Assembly: GCA_025617745.1 (NCBI GenBank)
Contig: CM046856.1
Span: forward strand, 44,569,049 to 44,633,048
DNA length: 64,000 nt
Direction of reading: 5' to 3'
From: Heliocidaris erythrogramma
Taxonomy: Eukaryota > Echinodermata > Echinoidea > Camarodonta > Echinometridae
Every line of letters begins with the position of its first letter. Positions within the stretch are counted from its first letter, which is position 1. The position numbers and the translations under genes are program-made. The notes under the pieces are model-generated. The model was not told the origin of the DNA and searched no databases. It saw nothing but the letters and a program-made list of their open reading frames with translations. Shown one piece after another: positions 1 through 11,336 of this stretch.

Positions 1-663
1 TAATGTCGAGTCTTTGCTTCACATGACTTTATGACATTTTTGCTGCAATTACAGTCAATGCTCTGTACCCCCCCCCCCCTCTCTCTCTCTCTCTCTTCCC
101 CTCTCGCCTTATTTTAAAAATTTTGATTGTATCCATCGCACACTCTTGCTTAACTGGTATCATATATATTACTGTGCTCTTATAATTATAAATTATGGAG
201 AAAAAAATGACTGAAAGAAAATAAATGTTACTTGTATTTTGATTCTCTCTTTTTGTCCTCTTTTACCGAGTGTTTATTCCATTGTCATGCAATGATTTCT
301 TGCCACTTCGAATACTTTAATAGTGAATAAGTACAAAACATGTATCTTGACTAAAAAGCTTCCTTATCCTCCATAAGAAGGTTTTTGTTAAATTCATAGT
401 TGCTTTAAATGAGATTTGGTTAAGGATTATAGCATTTTAATACCTCTCCTATACAGAAGAAAAATCATCATTGAAGCCTTAGATGAACTGACGGAATTCT
501 GAGTTATCTTAGATTTACAAATAAACATTAAGATAAATATTTGCATATCTGTTTAGTCAAATGAACTGATTCAAGGACAATATAGACAAAAAGTTCAACA
601 TAGGCTATAGCCATCAGAGAACAAAGTCTTAGATTACCACCCAAACAATCAAAGTGATATTAA
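1..663. other. Flank without gene; short C/CT microsatellite
   Basis: AT-rich sequence up to the first TTAA element. A run of C followed by about ten CT dinucleotides lies near 68-100. No open frame, splice-bounded exon or RNA gene could be supported. Confidence 0.6.
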
Positions 664-855
664 AGGTCCCCTTTTATGAAATTATAATTCTTGGTATTTT
701 GTACATGCATCTCATCTAAATTGAAAAATGACATCCGTTTGCAATAAATACGTATCAAAATATTTTTTTAAATAATATTTCCCCCAGGTATTCATGTCCA
801 AAACAGTCTGCTAAGCTCCGCCCCCTTTTAAACCCCGAATTCTCGTTCCGCGAGC

Positions 856-1213
856 ATGATTGACGTGTGTCGTCACAAACCGACATTGCCGATGCTTTTT
901 TATAATATTGCCTATGTATTACATGAGCAAACTAACTTGCTGTTGTGTATACCACCTCTAAAGCGAAGTATGCCGCAACGCTGCGTTGTTGCAGGTTGCA
1001 GTAACACCACAAAGGAGGGTGTCAGTCTACATTTATTCCCTAAAGACCCAAATATAAGAAGGAAATGGACCGCAAAAGTAAAATTAACTCGCGCCCATTG
1101 GAAGGGGCCGAGTGAGCACAGTGTTGTGTGCTCCGAGCACTTTTGTGCGGAGGACTTCGTCGATAGCACGGGGCTGCGTATGGCATCAAGAAGAGGCCGT
1201 CCCTGAAACAAGT
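856..1213 (+). pseudogene. THAP zinc-finger exon, frameshifted at its end
   Basis: THAP is a C2CH DNA-binding zinc finger used by P-type transposases and by domesticated host factors. The likely start is the ATG at 970 (protein begins MPQRC); the ATG at 856 opens 38 residues upstream that look unrelated. Counting from 970, Cys5 and Cys10 form the first ligand pair and a Cys-x2-His pair follows near residues 54-57. Between them lie a SLHLFPKD segment and a conserved Trp (RKW). Near 1175 the frame appears to slip by one base: the other frame continues with YGIKKRPSLKQ, the usual THAP exit sequence, but it stops soon after. Thus only the DNA-binding module remains and no catalytic domain follows. 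The gene lies just inside the left TIR and faces the P2X7-like exons. A degenerate relative lies at 62757-63088. Confidence 0.8.
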
Positions 1214-1382
1214 TTGATCATACATGTATCAATAATATGAAATTTGGCGACTCTGAGCTTTACCTCACAAGCACCTCTCTCAATTGGTCTTTACTATTAA
1301 AAATGATTTTTTTTTTTTTTTTGTTCTTGATGAAGAAAAAGATCTTTCTCCATAAAGAGTGTTATAAAAATGTTTATCATGG

Positions 1383-1564
1383 TAGAGTGGAAACTCAGTA
1401 TAAAGAGGTCTGATACAACAATATTCCTGATATAACAAGGCAATATTTTGGTCTCAACTCTTTATATTCTTTTTTTTAAAACTGATATAACGAGATTCTG
1501 GATTTAATGTAACCAGGTAATTTTAATAGTCCCAAGGACCTCGTTATACTAAGTTTCCACCGTA
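1383..1564. mobile_element. Small TA-flanked MITE, pogo/Tigger-like
   Basis: The left end reads TAGAGTGGAAACTCAGTATA and the right end is its imperfect inverse, GTTTCCACCGTA preceded by GACCTCGTTATACTAA. Both sides end at TA, the target of Tc1/mariner/pogo elements, and the interior repeats TATAACGAG-like motifs. It is about 180 bp, non-coding, and nested in E1. Confidence 0.6.
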
Positions 1565-1748
1565 TATTTAATATTGATTTTTGTTACCACCCTGAATGTA
1601 GTGAAAATGTAACGGGCAATTTTCAACCTACAACCCCCCCCCCCCCCTCCTTCGGCAGGAAAAAGGGGTATACATCACAGTTACAGGTTGATTCCTACTT
1701 CTCTACCTTATACATGTAGTTCATTTGACAGAAAATCTGTTTTCCAAT

Positions 1749-2005
1749 GATTCCCTCTCTCTCTTTCACCATTTCTTCTCTTGTGCTTTCCCTCCCTTTC
1801 TCCCTCTTTATGCCCAAAATTCTCCACTTACACACATCTTCCCTCAACTTTTTTATCTCTCCCTTTTTCCCCCAGTGATTCCCTCTCTTTTTCACTATTT
1901 CTTCTCTTGTGCTTTCTGTCTCCCTTTCTCCTTCTTTTTGCCCAATATTCTCCAATTACACACATCTCCTCTCAACTTTTTATCTCTCTTTTTTTTTCTT
2001 TTTTC
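1749..2005. repeat. Pyrimidine-rich tandem duplication, 128-bp unit
   Basis: Two diverged copies starting at 1749 and 1877 (GATTCCCTCTCTC...). Both contain TTTCTTCTCTTGTGCTTTC and later TACACACATCT and CTCAACTTTTTATCTC. The strand bias creates long spurious open frames; nothing suggests coding. Confidence 0.7.
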
Positions 2006-2947
2006 CATTCTGCCAATTGTTGGTTTTGATCTCATTCACGCACTCACACCTTTCTTTTCAATTGTTAGTTTCATTCACGACAAGCCTTGCATAGTAAATG
2101 TGTTTGAGCTCTTCCAGAGATGACAAAAATATTCAATTGATTTGAAATATATTATTACTTCTGGAGAAATGTAAATATAGATGTTGTATCCAGGAAATGG
2201 TTGTCTTACAATTGAACATCAAAAATTCAATAGGAGAATGCCCACCCCCCCCCCAAAAAAAAAAAAACCATAACAAAACAAAACAAACAAAACTGATAAG
2301 CTTCCAAAGTGTGTTTCATTAACAAATTAAACAACAAATGCCATAAAAAATAACAGACCTCATATGCCATTAACAATAGAGTTATCATTCTTGACTGAGA
2401 TACAAGCATCTTTACAACATCAATTACAAAAAATGCTCTGGGCAAATACTTAGATGTGAACTCAGTTACCCAATTCCAATTTTATTTCTGACAGTGAAAA
2501 TGAATATTCAAAATAAGCCTCCTAGACTCCTCTTTTCCTCTGATACTTGAAGCAAAAACAGCAATAAAATTTTTACCACATTGTCACAGTGTAGCACACC
2601 CTCATGTAATAAACCCAACTTTCAGGGAAACTGATATCCATGTATAGGAATTAAATATCACTGAACAATGACGTACTAGCATTTTAACATTTCTTATAAA
2701 CAGTTATATACATGTACATGATAAATGTATATGCTATCTAAGCGTTATCAAGTTAACAACTAGACCAACATATATAAGTACATAATAATAAATACAACAA
2801 TAAATCAAATGAAAGAAGAAAAAAAAATCTGTAGAAAAAAAAAATGTCAATTTCAAAAGAAATATGATGTGAAGCAACAATAATGATGATCACATGAATG
2901 GCAAAAAAATAAATTCGCCAAACCTTCAAAAATCGCTCAGTAAGGGG

Positions 2948-3066
2948 TTATTGGGATCCAGTTTCCCCTCCATAATTCCCTGACAAGCAACAAAAAAAAT
3001 CATACTTCTTTTCCAAAGGGGGGGGGGGGGGACCGGGCCGGCTGTGCCCCCTGGATCCGCCAATGG
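2948..3066. mobile_element. hAT-like MITE interrupting a coding exon
   Basis: Ends are TATTGGGATCCAG on the left and CTGGATCCGCCAATGG on the right, imperfect inverse copies. The interior has a G run and a TCCCTGACAAGCAA segment that recurs in the MITE at 26035-26211. It abuts the P2X7-like exon ending at 3067, so it probably inserted in that exon. No clear target duplication was found. Confidence 0.55.
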
Positions 3067-4296
3067 TTCTGATGGAAATGCTGCACGGATTCTTGTCACG
3101 GCACAAGATGGGAGAGGAACACGTCCTGCCCTGCCTGGCTTTCCTATAAAAGATTTTTTTTTTAAGAGTACAAAGGAAACTATGATTAGACAACTTCAAA
3201 ACAATGCACAGTGTAGTCTATGATGTAGGTGATAGTGAGGTAACTTTTACTTTGAACTTCACAAATAAACAATAGAAGATTAGCTAATAATTTAGTTGTC
3301 AACACCGCAGTGTAAAATGTTGTGATGGGGAAAGAGGAAACAAACGTTAATCTGCACATAGGACAAGAAAATACATGTACACTGCAAATAGAATAATCTT
3401 CCTCTATTTACATTAAGGCTAAAACATTATTTTCTTTTATAGAATATCGTAATATTAATTTCATAAGGAGCCAAATTGGCATTTTGCATCCAAACTGCTT
3501 TATATAATACAGGAATACTGCAGTAAGGATTAAAACAAAAAATATGGTGTACTCACTGATTTTCAGTTGCATCCTGCCTTGCCTGTCCGCCATACTGCTG
3601 TCGATACAAATAGTAAGCAGTTTCCATTACATACCGCTCCATGCAGACACACTGGATGAAACCCTGGGTGGAAAAGAAGAAGAAGAAGAAGAAGATCATA
3701 TCTATTGTCAACTATAACGGTAGCTACACTTACTTAGTGTAGCAGCACAAAGAAAACAAGCAAGATAACAGGAGAGCTAAGAGTTTTCTGGATATCAATG
3801 TTAGATTTTGAATTTACTAGAATCAAACGCTACCACCCTATGCACCAGTAAAACTGCCCAAGCGCAAGCCCAGGCAGGGTCAGCAGGCGAACAACCAAAC
3901 GGCGCGGCGTGTGCCCCGGCCCTGCGCACATCGAGCTCACTGCCTCGATCAGTGAAGTATCAGCTCAGCCTCTCGGGCAATTTGCAAGAGTAAACAAGAT
4001 TCATAATACGTGGATATGCGTGAATTAAACTTTAATCGGTAATTTATTATCAAAAAATAATTACCAATTGTTATTCCCCAAGTCTCCCGTCGATATCCTC
4101 TCCGTTATTAAAATCAGGGACGTCTCTGACATCATCAGAATCTTGCCCAGAATCCGACATGTCTGGCTCAAACATAGTGTACGGCCGTGCCCCTAATTCC
4201 TCTTCAATTTCTTCTGGGACCTGATGCTCCAAATCAGATATATCTGATCCTGAATAAGTGTCCTGGCTGAAGAAGATGATGCCATCGTTGATGTAG
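3067..4296 (-). pseudogene. P2X7-ballast-like gene, three recognisable exon pieces
   Basis: The C-terminal (ballast) domain of the P2X7 receptor also occurs in many free-standing invertebrate proteins of unknown function. Exon A (about 4296-4072): an Asp/Glu/Ser-rich stretch, then the family signature LGARPYTMFEP, then DGRLG; an extra G near 4076-4079 shifts the frame so that a stop follows. Exon B (3663-3557): preceded by a pyrimidine tract and CAG, followed by GTGAGT; it encodes VCMERYVMETAYYLYRQQYG, like the family's VCL..VLETA.Y.YRQQYG. Exon C (3143-3067): preceded by TTTTATAG; it encodes GRVPLPSCAVTRIRAAFP, the family's PSCAV.KIR..FP block, then stops at a MITE. The phases of B and C do not fit, so an exon between them is missing or unrecognised. 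The Cys-rich block expected after exon A was not found. A homologous fragment lies in E7 at 62560-62619. Confidence 0.7.
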
Positions 4297-4428
4297 GATT
4301 TTGTCTTTAAAAAGCTAAAATGAAGGGCTGAAATGGCACGAAGTCGAAGGGATCTACACGAAGCTCAATAGCCATAACACACACACATCGATACTGATCC
4401 AGCTTGTGTGAGTCAAGCGTTCTGTGGG

Positions 4429-4446
4429 TGACGTCACATGACGTCA
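4429..4446. promoter_or_regulatory. Pair of palindromic CRE/ATF sites upstream of the P2X7-like gene
   Basis: Two perfect TGACGTCA octamers start at 4429 and 4439, ten bases (about one helical turn) apart. They lie roughly 130 bp upstream of exon A on its strand, inside the transposon's right end. TGACGTCA is the CREB/ATF consensus. The promoter role is inferred. Confidence 0.5.
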
Positions 4447-4689
4447 TCGATCGCTTGACCGATTTTCCAAAATTTTTAGGGGCGTTCCCAGTTATTTTTT
4501 TATTTTCAAGGTTACAGATTAATGAATGGAATTCAGGTAATATGATTGACAGATCTGGATTCACAGTAGAAAAGTCTATTAAATGAAGTTCCTTTGTAAT
4601 TCCATAAAAGGGGACCTTTAAGCATGTTTAAACAAATGGTATTTGAACACGACCATGATGGATAAATAAAGTGAAAATATGCTGACATA

Positions 4690-5390
4690 TTGATAGCAAT
4701 AATGTCAGACTGATAACTGACCAAGAAGAAACAGCTGATTCATTTTACAACTATTTTACAAGCATTACACCTGATCCAGATAATTTATTACCTAAAATTG
4801 CAATCAACTACAAGTACGTTTTTAAAAATGCTTGTTCTAATACAATAGGTAATATTGTAAAATTATGTTAACATTGAAATAATGATGATGTTGATGGTGA
4901 TGGAAACAGTTCAAGACTTCTTAAATATTTTATGAAGCAATATATCAGTATGAAAAGAAATTTTCATGCATGAAATTAATATTGTCAAAGTTAAACCAAT
5001 TCTGAAAAGTGCGGACAAAAATCAAAGACGTGGGAACGAAGTATTCAATCTGAAGATTGATGCGGTTTCCACAATAACTATACTCCACGTCAATGACCTT
5101 GAAAGAAAAGGCTAAGAAATGTAAATGCATTCGAAAATAACTCCCGTTTAATTCACATTGTGATAGATCTGTCAAAAGCATTTGATACATGATACATGAT
5201 ATTTTGCTGTCCAAGCTGCATTACTACCGTATGCGGCAGTGTAACCAAAGATTTTTAGTTATCTTCAAAATGAACACTTCTTATTACACCTCTTATTAAA
5301 AAACCTAGTGTGTTGCATAGATGAAGGGTCTTTGCAAGGTTCTCTCCTTTTCATGTCGTTTAATGATCTACAACTAGATTGAGATGATGA
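4690..5390 (+). pseudogene. Degenerate non-LTR retrotransposon RT fragment
   Basis: Scattered RT-like blocks in shifting frames on +: ADSFYNYFTSIT near 4735, VIDLSKAFDT near 5160, HDILLSKLHYYRMR near 5195 and a worn GSLQGSLL near 5325. The order matches the thumb-to-palm layout of CR1/Jockey-type reverse transcriptases. Many indels and stops; no YADD box could be read. It is an old fossil lying between E1 and the Gypsy element. Confidence 0.55.
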
Positions 5391-5775
5391 TGATCTCTTT
5401 ATCGTGTTAACATATTTTAAGCATTGATAAGGTAAAACTTGAACAGTGCCATCTTACAATGACTGCTAAATTAACATTATAATTTGAATATTAATTGCAT
5501 TTTATTTGGAATATTGACAAACAGCTTGTTTGGATAACAGCACATTTTATATTTCAACCTAATATTTTTTTACTTTGCAAATGTGGAAAATTTCCTACAG
5601 GTACATTCTAAGCTTCTAAAATCTAGAATGGGACATTACGGGAAAATTAGAGGTACAGACACTTTTCAAATGCTGTTAAAAGATGGCGCTATTATGAGCT
5701 TAATCAGCTTATTTTGAATGACAGCGCCGTAAGAAGCAAAAACAACAAAGCTTCAGTTTACTGTCACTTTAAGAG

Positions 5776-8067
5776 TGTTGGCGATGTTTAAAAATTATAT
5801 AGGTGGGAAAAGAAATTTGTTATCTTGTTTAAATTTCAGAAATCAATCAGAAATCAATCAAACAATCAAATGAACATCAATTCCACACGGCAATCAGCAT
5901 CCCAACATTTTAATGGAACAAAAGGCTACGTGATCTACAAGATAAATAAATAAAATACGCAGAAAACAGAATAGTTAAGGTTCAATGGTTTTGATGTATA
6001 TTATTGCATATCTTGACTATTTACACATTTGATCAAACATATTTTATTCAAATAAAATTCAATGTCTAACTGATCAATGTATTGAAAACAAATTATCGGT
6101 ATAAAGACTTATATTGGTCGACTCAAATTACATTGTATCGAAATAAGGCAGTGAATAATACGTAAAAAAAATTATCTTTAATACAGAATCATGGAAAGTT
6201 GACGAGTGTTGAACGTAGTTGAAAAACGAAGACTGTCGAAGAAAACGAAGATTGTGGCGAAGAGTTGACTGGTGAAAACGGTGAATTATGGGTGTCTGGT
6301 GTGAGATCTGGGGTGATGACCCTTGTCAGTTTGTGTAGTGACACTGGTGGTAGAAATGACCCTTGTTCGGATGTCACTTGGACCTATTACCAAAAAGATA
6401 ACGATACATCGTTGTCCCTTAAAAATCAACTCGTCCTCGAAAGGTATAAAAATTCACTGCGACGTTCAACATATATATATATATATATACATACATACAT
6501 ACATATTGTGACTATACTTATCACATAACTGCCTTATTCACTTCCATCAACAAGATTATTATATTGCCATGAGAATTATCAATAACGTATAGTGGTACAA
6601 GTTTAACCTTTAACAAAAACGTCAAAGACGAATAACAGTTTGTTAAATAAAAAATCATGACAACTGCTATCACTATTAAATCCTCAAAATAGGAAACCTA
6701 TACAAATCAGTTTCTACAATTGTAATGATTATATCATTTTTGAACCAATTAGAGAAAATATGGTCTAATTATATAAAACTCAATTGTCATAAATCAAATA
6801 ACTTGGTCGATCCATTCCATGTTCGTTCTTTTCTATGTACAATAGTTGAATTAGCAATAAAGTATATAAATAATTATAACTACCAAAGTACATACCCGAT
6901 ATATATCAGGAAAATGACCCGTGCTTTAGAGGTTTACCAAAAACCAGGACAGCTAGGAGAAGGTAATTAGCCGGTTTGGCTCTCCAGCTCGGGTAAACGA
7001 AGGTTCAAAACCACGTAAAAATAATGCTGCTGTAACTTTTGGAGCAAAATCTGCGTCCTGCAGCGATCAAGGTTGGATGTGATCTGGTGACTTCTCAAAA
7101 TACGAAATGAAATCTCCGACACCACCCAAAAATGGTTAATTCTGATTGGTTACTTTACGTTACCAAGAATAACAAAATTTACATAACAGTAATCAATTAC
7201 AAGAGTGCACATGAATGGATATGCACCTTTAGAAATAATGTCTTTAAAATGCTGTCTTTAGAATTAAGTACTTTGGATTTTTTTCTTTTTTAAAACACAG
7301 GTGGTGGACGTTGCTTTGTATCCAAATCAAATAAATAATGTTCACACGACATTATATGTCTTAAAGGACAATTAACCCCACGTGATATTCTAGATGCACC
7401 TATTGTCTGCTACGTCTTTCCATGGAGGCTGCCATTTTGTGCATGACACGGATCATTAGGTACCATATGCATTGATAATAGCCTACCTTTACAACAGATA
7501 CGTCGCTTTGTTCTGATTGTATTACGATTGTTATTGGCCATGGGCCTAGATAATTGACGACCCATGAGTTCTAATAGCCATCCTGTAAAGCAGATTCCTC
7601 GCTTTGTTTTGGTATTGTTACGATTGTCTCCGTCCTTGACGTCAATTCTCCGTCCTTGACGTATATTTTTTATGAAGTATATTTTTTATGAACAAATTAA
7701 GACCTTTTAAAAAATATATAAAACTAAACTTACATTTCAGAATATGTGACTTTATCTAATATATATTTGTCCTCTAAAAATCAATTACAAGTTAACGATG
7801 AAGGAAATTTTACTTGGGATGAAAAATATGTTCGTGTACACATAAAGTAATGGCAGCCCCCTTATTATTGCTAGCAGACGATAACTTGGCTGGAAAATAG
7901 TGATTTATATCTATATCCTGTGTTTTTACATGAAATTGCATGTATCAAATAAGAGGCATATACTACACCATTCAAAATAAGCTAATTCATACGCTGAGGT
8001 TAATTTCCCTTTAAGTTGTGTTTATATAGTGCATTAAATCGTATTAAATACTTGTTTGGACACTACA
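5776..8067 (-). repeat. 3' LTR of the Gypsy element, with nested MITE
   Basis: Matches 12434-14076 almost base for base except for a 650-bp insertion at 7361-8010/8014. An (AT)n/(ACAT)n microsatellite sits near 6470-6503. Small open frames in it are duplicated in the other LTR and are not genes. Confidence 0.95.
7365..8010. mobile_element. 646-bp TTAA MITE inside the LTR (E2)
   Basis: TTAA at 7361-7364 and 8011-8014 bounds termini AGGACAATTAACCCC and, inverted, AGGGAAATTAACCTC. The sister LTR has the empty site with one TTAA (TGTCTTAAGTTGTG near 14018), which proves insertion and target duplication. Subterminal inverted motifs (GTCTGCTA and TAGCAGAC, GGCTGCCAT and ATGGCAGCC) recur in E5 and E6. 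Non-coding. Confidence 0.95.
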
Positions 8068-8072
8068 TTAAA

Positions 8073-8080
8073 TCCCCCCT
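8073..8080 (-). promoter_or_regulatory. Polypurine tract of the Gypsy element
   Basis: On the minus strand AGGGGGGA lies five bases from the inner edge of the 3' LTR, where plus-strand DNA synthesis is primed in LTR retrotransposons. Confidence 0.75.
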
Positions 8081-8159
8081 AGTAAGTAAGTCATGAAATG
8101 TCTTGCTTACGACTTTTGACATAAGGTGAGAAAAACAATATAAATTATACATATTTTCA

Positions 8160-10730
8160 TTAACATGCAATATAACGATCTGGAAATCTGACATGCCTTC
8201 CGGATCTAGTCCTTCGGATAGGTGGAGTGGTTGTACTGGTCTGCTGCGTATGCGCGGCACATTCCTCCACCTTGATTGGAGTCTTTGCCTTAGCAAAGCT
8301 GGTCGAATTTGATATGCTTTCGTCCAGAATTTTCTTCTCGACATGCGCTACTTTCAATCGATCAATGCAAATTTGATCGCGTTTGCCATTGATATCGAGC
8401 GTAAAGAACCGTTCTTTTCGCTTAAGCACCTTATAAGGTCCTTTGTACGGTTGTTGAAGGGGTTTCCGCACCGAATCTACTCTAACAAATACATGCGAGC
8501 ATGATGATAGATCGCTAGGAACATGCGTCATTCCTTGCTTAGCTCTAGAAGGGATAAGTGTAAATGTGGCCATGTGTTTACGTAATCGGGAAATGTAGTC
8601 ACTCGGGTCTACTTCAGTTCGCTCAGGCGCAACGAACTGTCCGGGTAGTCTCAATGTTGTCCCGAATACTAGTTCTGCGGGTGAACATGACAAATCTTCT
8701 TTGATGGTAGAACGGATACCAAGAAGAGTTAACGGTAACTGTTCACTCCAACGGGAAGGATCCTCGTAGGCCTTCAAAGATGCCTTGAGTTGACGGTGAA
8801 ATCTCTCTACCATCCCATTTGCCGCGGGATGATATGCGGTTGTTCGGATACGGTTAGTCCCTAATAACTTAGTCAATTCCGTAAACAGGCGGGATTCAAA
8901 CTGCCTTCCGCGATCTGTCGTAACAGAAATAGGTGCGCCAAAATTAGCAACCCATCTTTCTACGAAAGTTTTAGCGACAGTTTCAGCAGAAATATCGGCT
9001 ATAGGAATGGCTTCCGGCCATCTTGTATAACGGTCTATACACGTGAGCATATACTTCTGACCATTCGAATGAGGTAATGGACCAACGAGATCCAGGTGAA
9101 CGTGTGCGAATCTTGCATCCGGGGTACTAAAAGTCCCTAATGGGGCTTTGACATGCCTGTGAATTTTTGACCTCTGGCATGGTAGACATTCTCGAGACCA
9201 TTTGCGCACATCTTTATTGATTCCGGTCCAAACGTAACGAGAAGTAATCGCACGCTGCGTTGCACGGATTCCTGGATGAGAAAGTCCATGAATAGCATCA
9301 AAAACTGACCTTCTATAAATTTTGGGAACGAAAGGTCTGGCAAGTCCAAGGGAAACATCGCATACAATCGAGTCTCCTGTGGTAAGCCTTGGTACTTTTT
9401 GGAGCACCATACCAGTTTTGGTTTCAGAATTGAGCAGTTCTTGAAGCTCTGAATCGGTTTCTTGCGCTCGAGCTATATCCGAGAAATCTATCCGAGATTC
9501 GGTATGCAAGGTACTCATAACCGGCCGGGATAAGGTATCAGCTACCACGTTGTCTTGACCTTTGACGTGCCTAATGTCTGTGGTAAACTGGGATATGAAA
9601 TCCAAGTGCCTGATTTCTCGCGGGCTATGACGATCGGGTTTCGCATTAAAGGCATAAGTCAATGGCTTATGGTCGGTGTATACGAAAAATGGTCTGCCTT
9701 CTAATATGTAACGAAAATGTCTAATTGACAAGTAGATGGCTAGTAACTCGCGTCCAAATGCGCTATACCTTGTTTCAGCAGGTAGTAATTTGCGCGAGAA
9801 AAAAGCGATCGGTTCCCAAGCATTATCATGGAGTTGTTGAACGACTCCGCCTACTGCGCGGTCTGATGCGTCAACCATCAAGTTCAAAGGGTACTCAGAA
9901 TTAGGGTATGACAAATTTGCACTCTGCGCTAGTGTCTCTTTAATTTCCGCAAAAGCGACTGTACAAGCCGGCGTCCAATCCAACGGTTTCTTGGATCGCT
10001 TTTTACGATTGCGCAAGAGGTCTGTGAGTGGCATGAGGATTTGCGCACAGTTTGGTATAAACCTGCGGTAAAAATTCACTAACCCGAGAAATCCTCGTAA
10101 TTGCTTCACGTTAGTGGGAATATCGCAGTTCCGAATCGCATCCACTTTTTCAGGGAGTGGATTAACTCCTTCAGCATTGATCCGGTGCCCAAGAAATTCT
10201 AGCTCCGATTGGCCAAAAACGCATTTGTTTGGGTTAACGACAACACCAAACTCTCTAAGCCTTTCAAAGAGTAGGCGTAAATGGCGCTCATGCTCTTTCT
10301 CGTTCTTGCTAGCTACAAGTAAGTCATCTATGTAAGCATATACGCACGGTAGTCCACGAATGACCTGGTCTATGAACCTTTGGAAGGATTGCGCTGCGTT
10401 GCGCAAACCGAACGGCATTCGTTCGAATTCGTAGAGACCAAAAGGTGTGCATATAGCTGTTTTGCATATATCATCAGACGCGACAGGTATCTGATGATAG
10501 GCCCGAACTAAATCTATCTTGGAAAATATGCATTTCCCATTCAAGTTCGCAGTAAAGTCTTGAATATGCGGCACGGGATAGCAATCAGGCACGGTAGCCT
10601 TGTTAAGAGCTCTATAATCGCCGCACGGTCTCCAATCGCCAGCGGTCTTTTTTGGTACCATATGCAATGGTGAAGCCCATTGGCTACTAGACGGCCTAAT
10701 TATGCCTAAATCAAGCATATGCTGGTTCAT
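8160..10730 (-). CDS. pol: Gypsy pol: reverse transcriptase, RNase H, integrase
   Basis: An 856-codon open frame. RT occupies roughly residues 1-230, with RMPFGLRNA near 104-112 and catalytic YIDD at 133-136. RNase H follows, with [10 protein letters not shown] and the TDHKPL block. Integrase begins with a zinc-binding region ending CLPCQRSK and then the DDE core: [16 protein letters not shown] and [10 protein letters not shown] carry the three acidic residues. The C-terminus has [10 protein letters not shown] and DRLKVAH, common in Gypsy integrases; no chromodomain was seen. The ATG at 10730 is not a natural start: RT should be the continuation of the protease frame, which ends at 10711 because of a small indel. 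Translation in life would need the intact parent. Confidence 0.93.
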   Translation of the reverse strand: MNQHMLDLGIIRPSSSQWASPLHMVPKKTAGDWRPCGDYRALNKATVPDCYPVPHIQDFTANLNGKCIFSKIDLVRAYHQIPVASDDICKTAICTPFGLYEFERMPFGLRNAAQSFQRFIDQVIRGLPCVYAYIDDLLVASKNEKEHERHLRLLFERLREFGVVVNPNKCVFGQSELEFLGHRINAEGVNPLPEKVDAIRNCDIPTNVKQLRGFLGLVNFYRRFIPNCAQILMPLTDLLRNRKKRSKKPLDWTPACTVAFAEIKETLAQSANLSYPNSEYPLNLMVDASDRAVGGVVQQLHDNAWEPIAFFSRKLLPAETRYSAFGRELLAIYLSIRHFRYILEGRPFFVYTDHKPLTYAFNAKPDRHSPREIRHLDFISQFTTDIRHVKGQDNVVADTLSRPVMSTLHTESRIDFSDIARAQETDSELQELLNSETKTGMVLQKVPRLTTGDSIVCDVSLGLARPFVPKIYRRSVFDAIHGLSHPGIRATQRAITSRYVWTGINKDVRKWSRECLPCQRSKIHRHVKAPLGTFSTPDARFAHVHLDLVGPLPHSNGQKYMLTCIDRYTRWPEAIPIADISAETVAKTFVERWVANFGAPISVTTDRGRQFESRLFTELTKLLGTNRIRTTAYHPAANGMVERFHRQLKASLKAYEDPSRWSEQLPLTLLGIRSTIKEDLSCSPAELVFGTTLRLPGQFVAPERTEVDPSDYISRLRKHMATFTLIPSRAKQGMTHVPSDLSSCSHVFVRVDSVRKPLQQPYKGPYKVLKRKERFFTLDINGKRDQICIDRLKVAHVEKKILDESISNSTSFAKAKTPIKVEECAAHTQQTSTTTPPIRRTRSGRHVRFPDRYIAC

Positions 10731-11336
10731 TCCGAGCTATATCCAGCTTTTCTCCCGTGAGTCTGCGCGGTCTAGCTTTAGCGGGTTGTCCATGAGTCTC
10801 AATGTGATGTACCACATTGTGTTTTACGTCTTGCGAACGGTAGACGGGTATGGTTATATCAGCGTATTCGTCACGCAACATCTTCGTGTACGCATCAATA
10901 GCTTCAGGTGTGTCATATACCGGGCTTAGTGACGCGACATTCGTATGTCTGCCTGACACTTGCATGTTAGTAAGAGGGTCAATGAGCCTCGGCCTAGTCA
11001 TATCAACCAGAAATTGAAAATGGCGCAAAAAGTCTGCACCTAATATAGGCATAGTTACGTCTGCTATAATAAATATCCAACGACAGCTGCGACGTAATCC
11101 TAGATTTAGCGTAAGTGACTGCTGCCCATAAGTGGTAATGCGCGAACCATTAGCTGCACGCAGTCTCAATGCAGAAGGTTTTGCCTTTTGTTGCTTGGTC
11201 GGCAAGATTACCGACACAGCCGCACCTGTGTCAACCAGAAATCTCTTTCGCGAATTATTATCTGTAATGTAAAATAGGCGACTATCCGGTTGACCAGTTG
11301 GGTTTGTCGCCCCAACCCTCTGGTCTATGCGTTTCC
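10711..11336 (-). pseudogene. pol: Gypsy pol N-terminus: aspartic protease and linker to RT
   Basis: This frame is -1 relative to gag and is reached at the slippery site 11331-11337. The retropepsin active site VDTGAAVS lies near 11240-11215, about 30 codons after entry. Later ILGADFLRHF is the conserved Gypsy protease C-terminal block. The linker before RT ([13 protein letters not shown]) is typical. The first ATG at 11217 falls after the active site, so protease cannot start there and depends on frameshifting. The frame stops at 10711 beside the RT frame, a net 1- or 2-base indel. Confidence 0.85.

Larger units (their letters stand above)
664..4617. mobile_element. TTAA-flanked DNA transposon carrying THAP and P2X7-ballast-like gene remnants (E1)
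   Basis: Seen: TTAA at 660-663 and 4618-4621 flanks terminal inverted repeats that start AGGTCCCCTTTTATG on both sides; the next ten bases differ at two positions. The 3954-bp body holds a THAP exon on + near the left end and P2X7-ballast-like exons on - near the right end, transcribed toward each other. Known: TTAA duplication marks the piggyBac and Kolobok superfamilies; THAP zinc fingers occur in P-element transposases and, as I recall, in Kolobok transposases. Inference: a defective derivative of a formerly autonomous Kolobok-like element. No DDE catalytic core was recognised inside. Two MITEs, at 1383-1564 and 2948-3066, are nested in it. Confidence 0.75.

Noticed and set aside
3408-3593. 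Candidate missing exon of the P2X7-like gene (LYYIKQFGC)
   Set aside because: The resemblance to the family's AYRQF block is too weak and the frame runs through the donor of exon B.
5755-5770. Possible TTAA-element end (ACTGTCACTTTAA)
   Set aside because: No partner terminus found; termini do not start AGG.
6189-6970. Small frames in the Gypsy LTR
   Set aside because: Duplicated exactly in the other LTR; LTRs are non-coding here.
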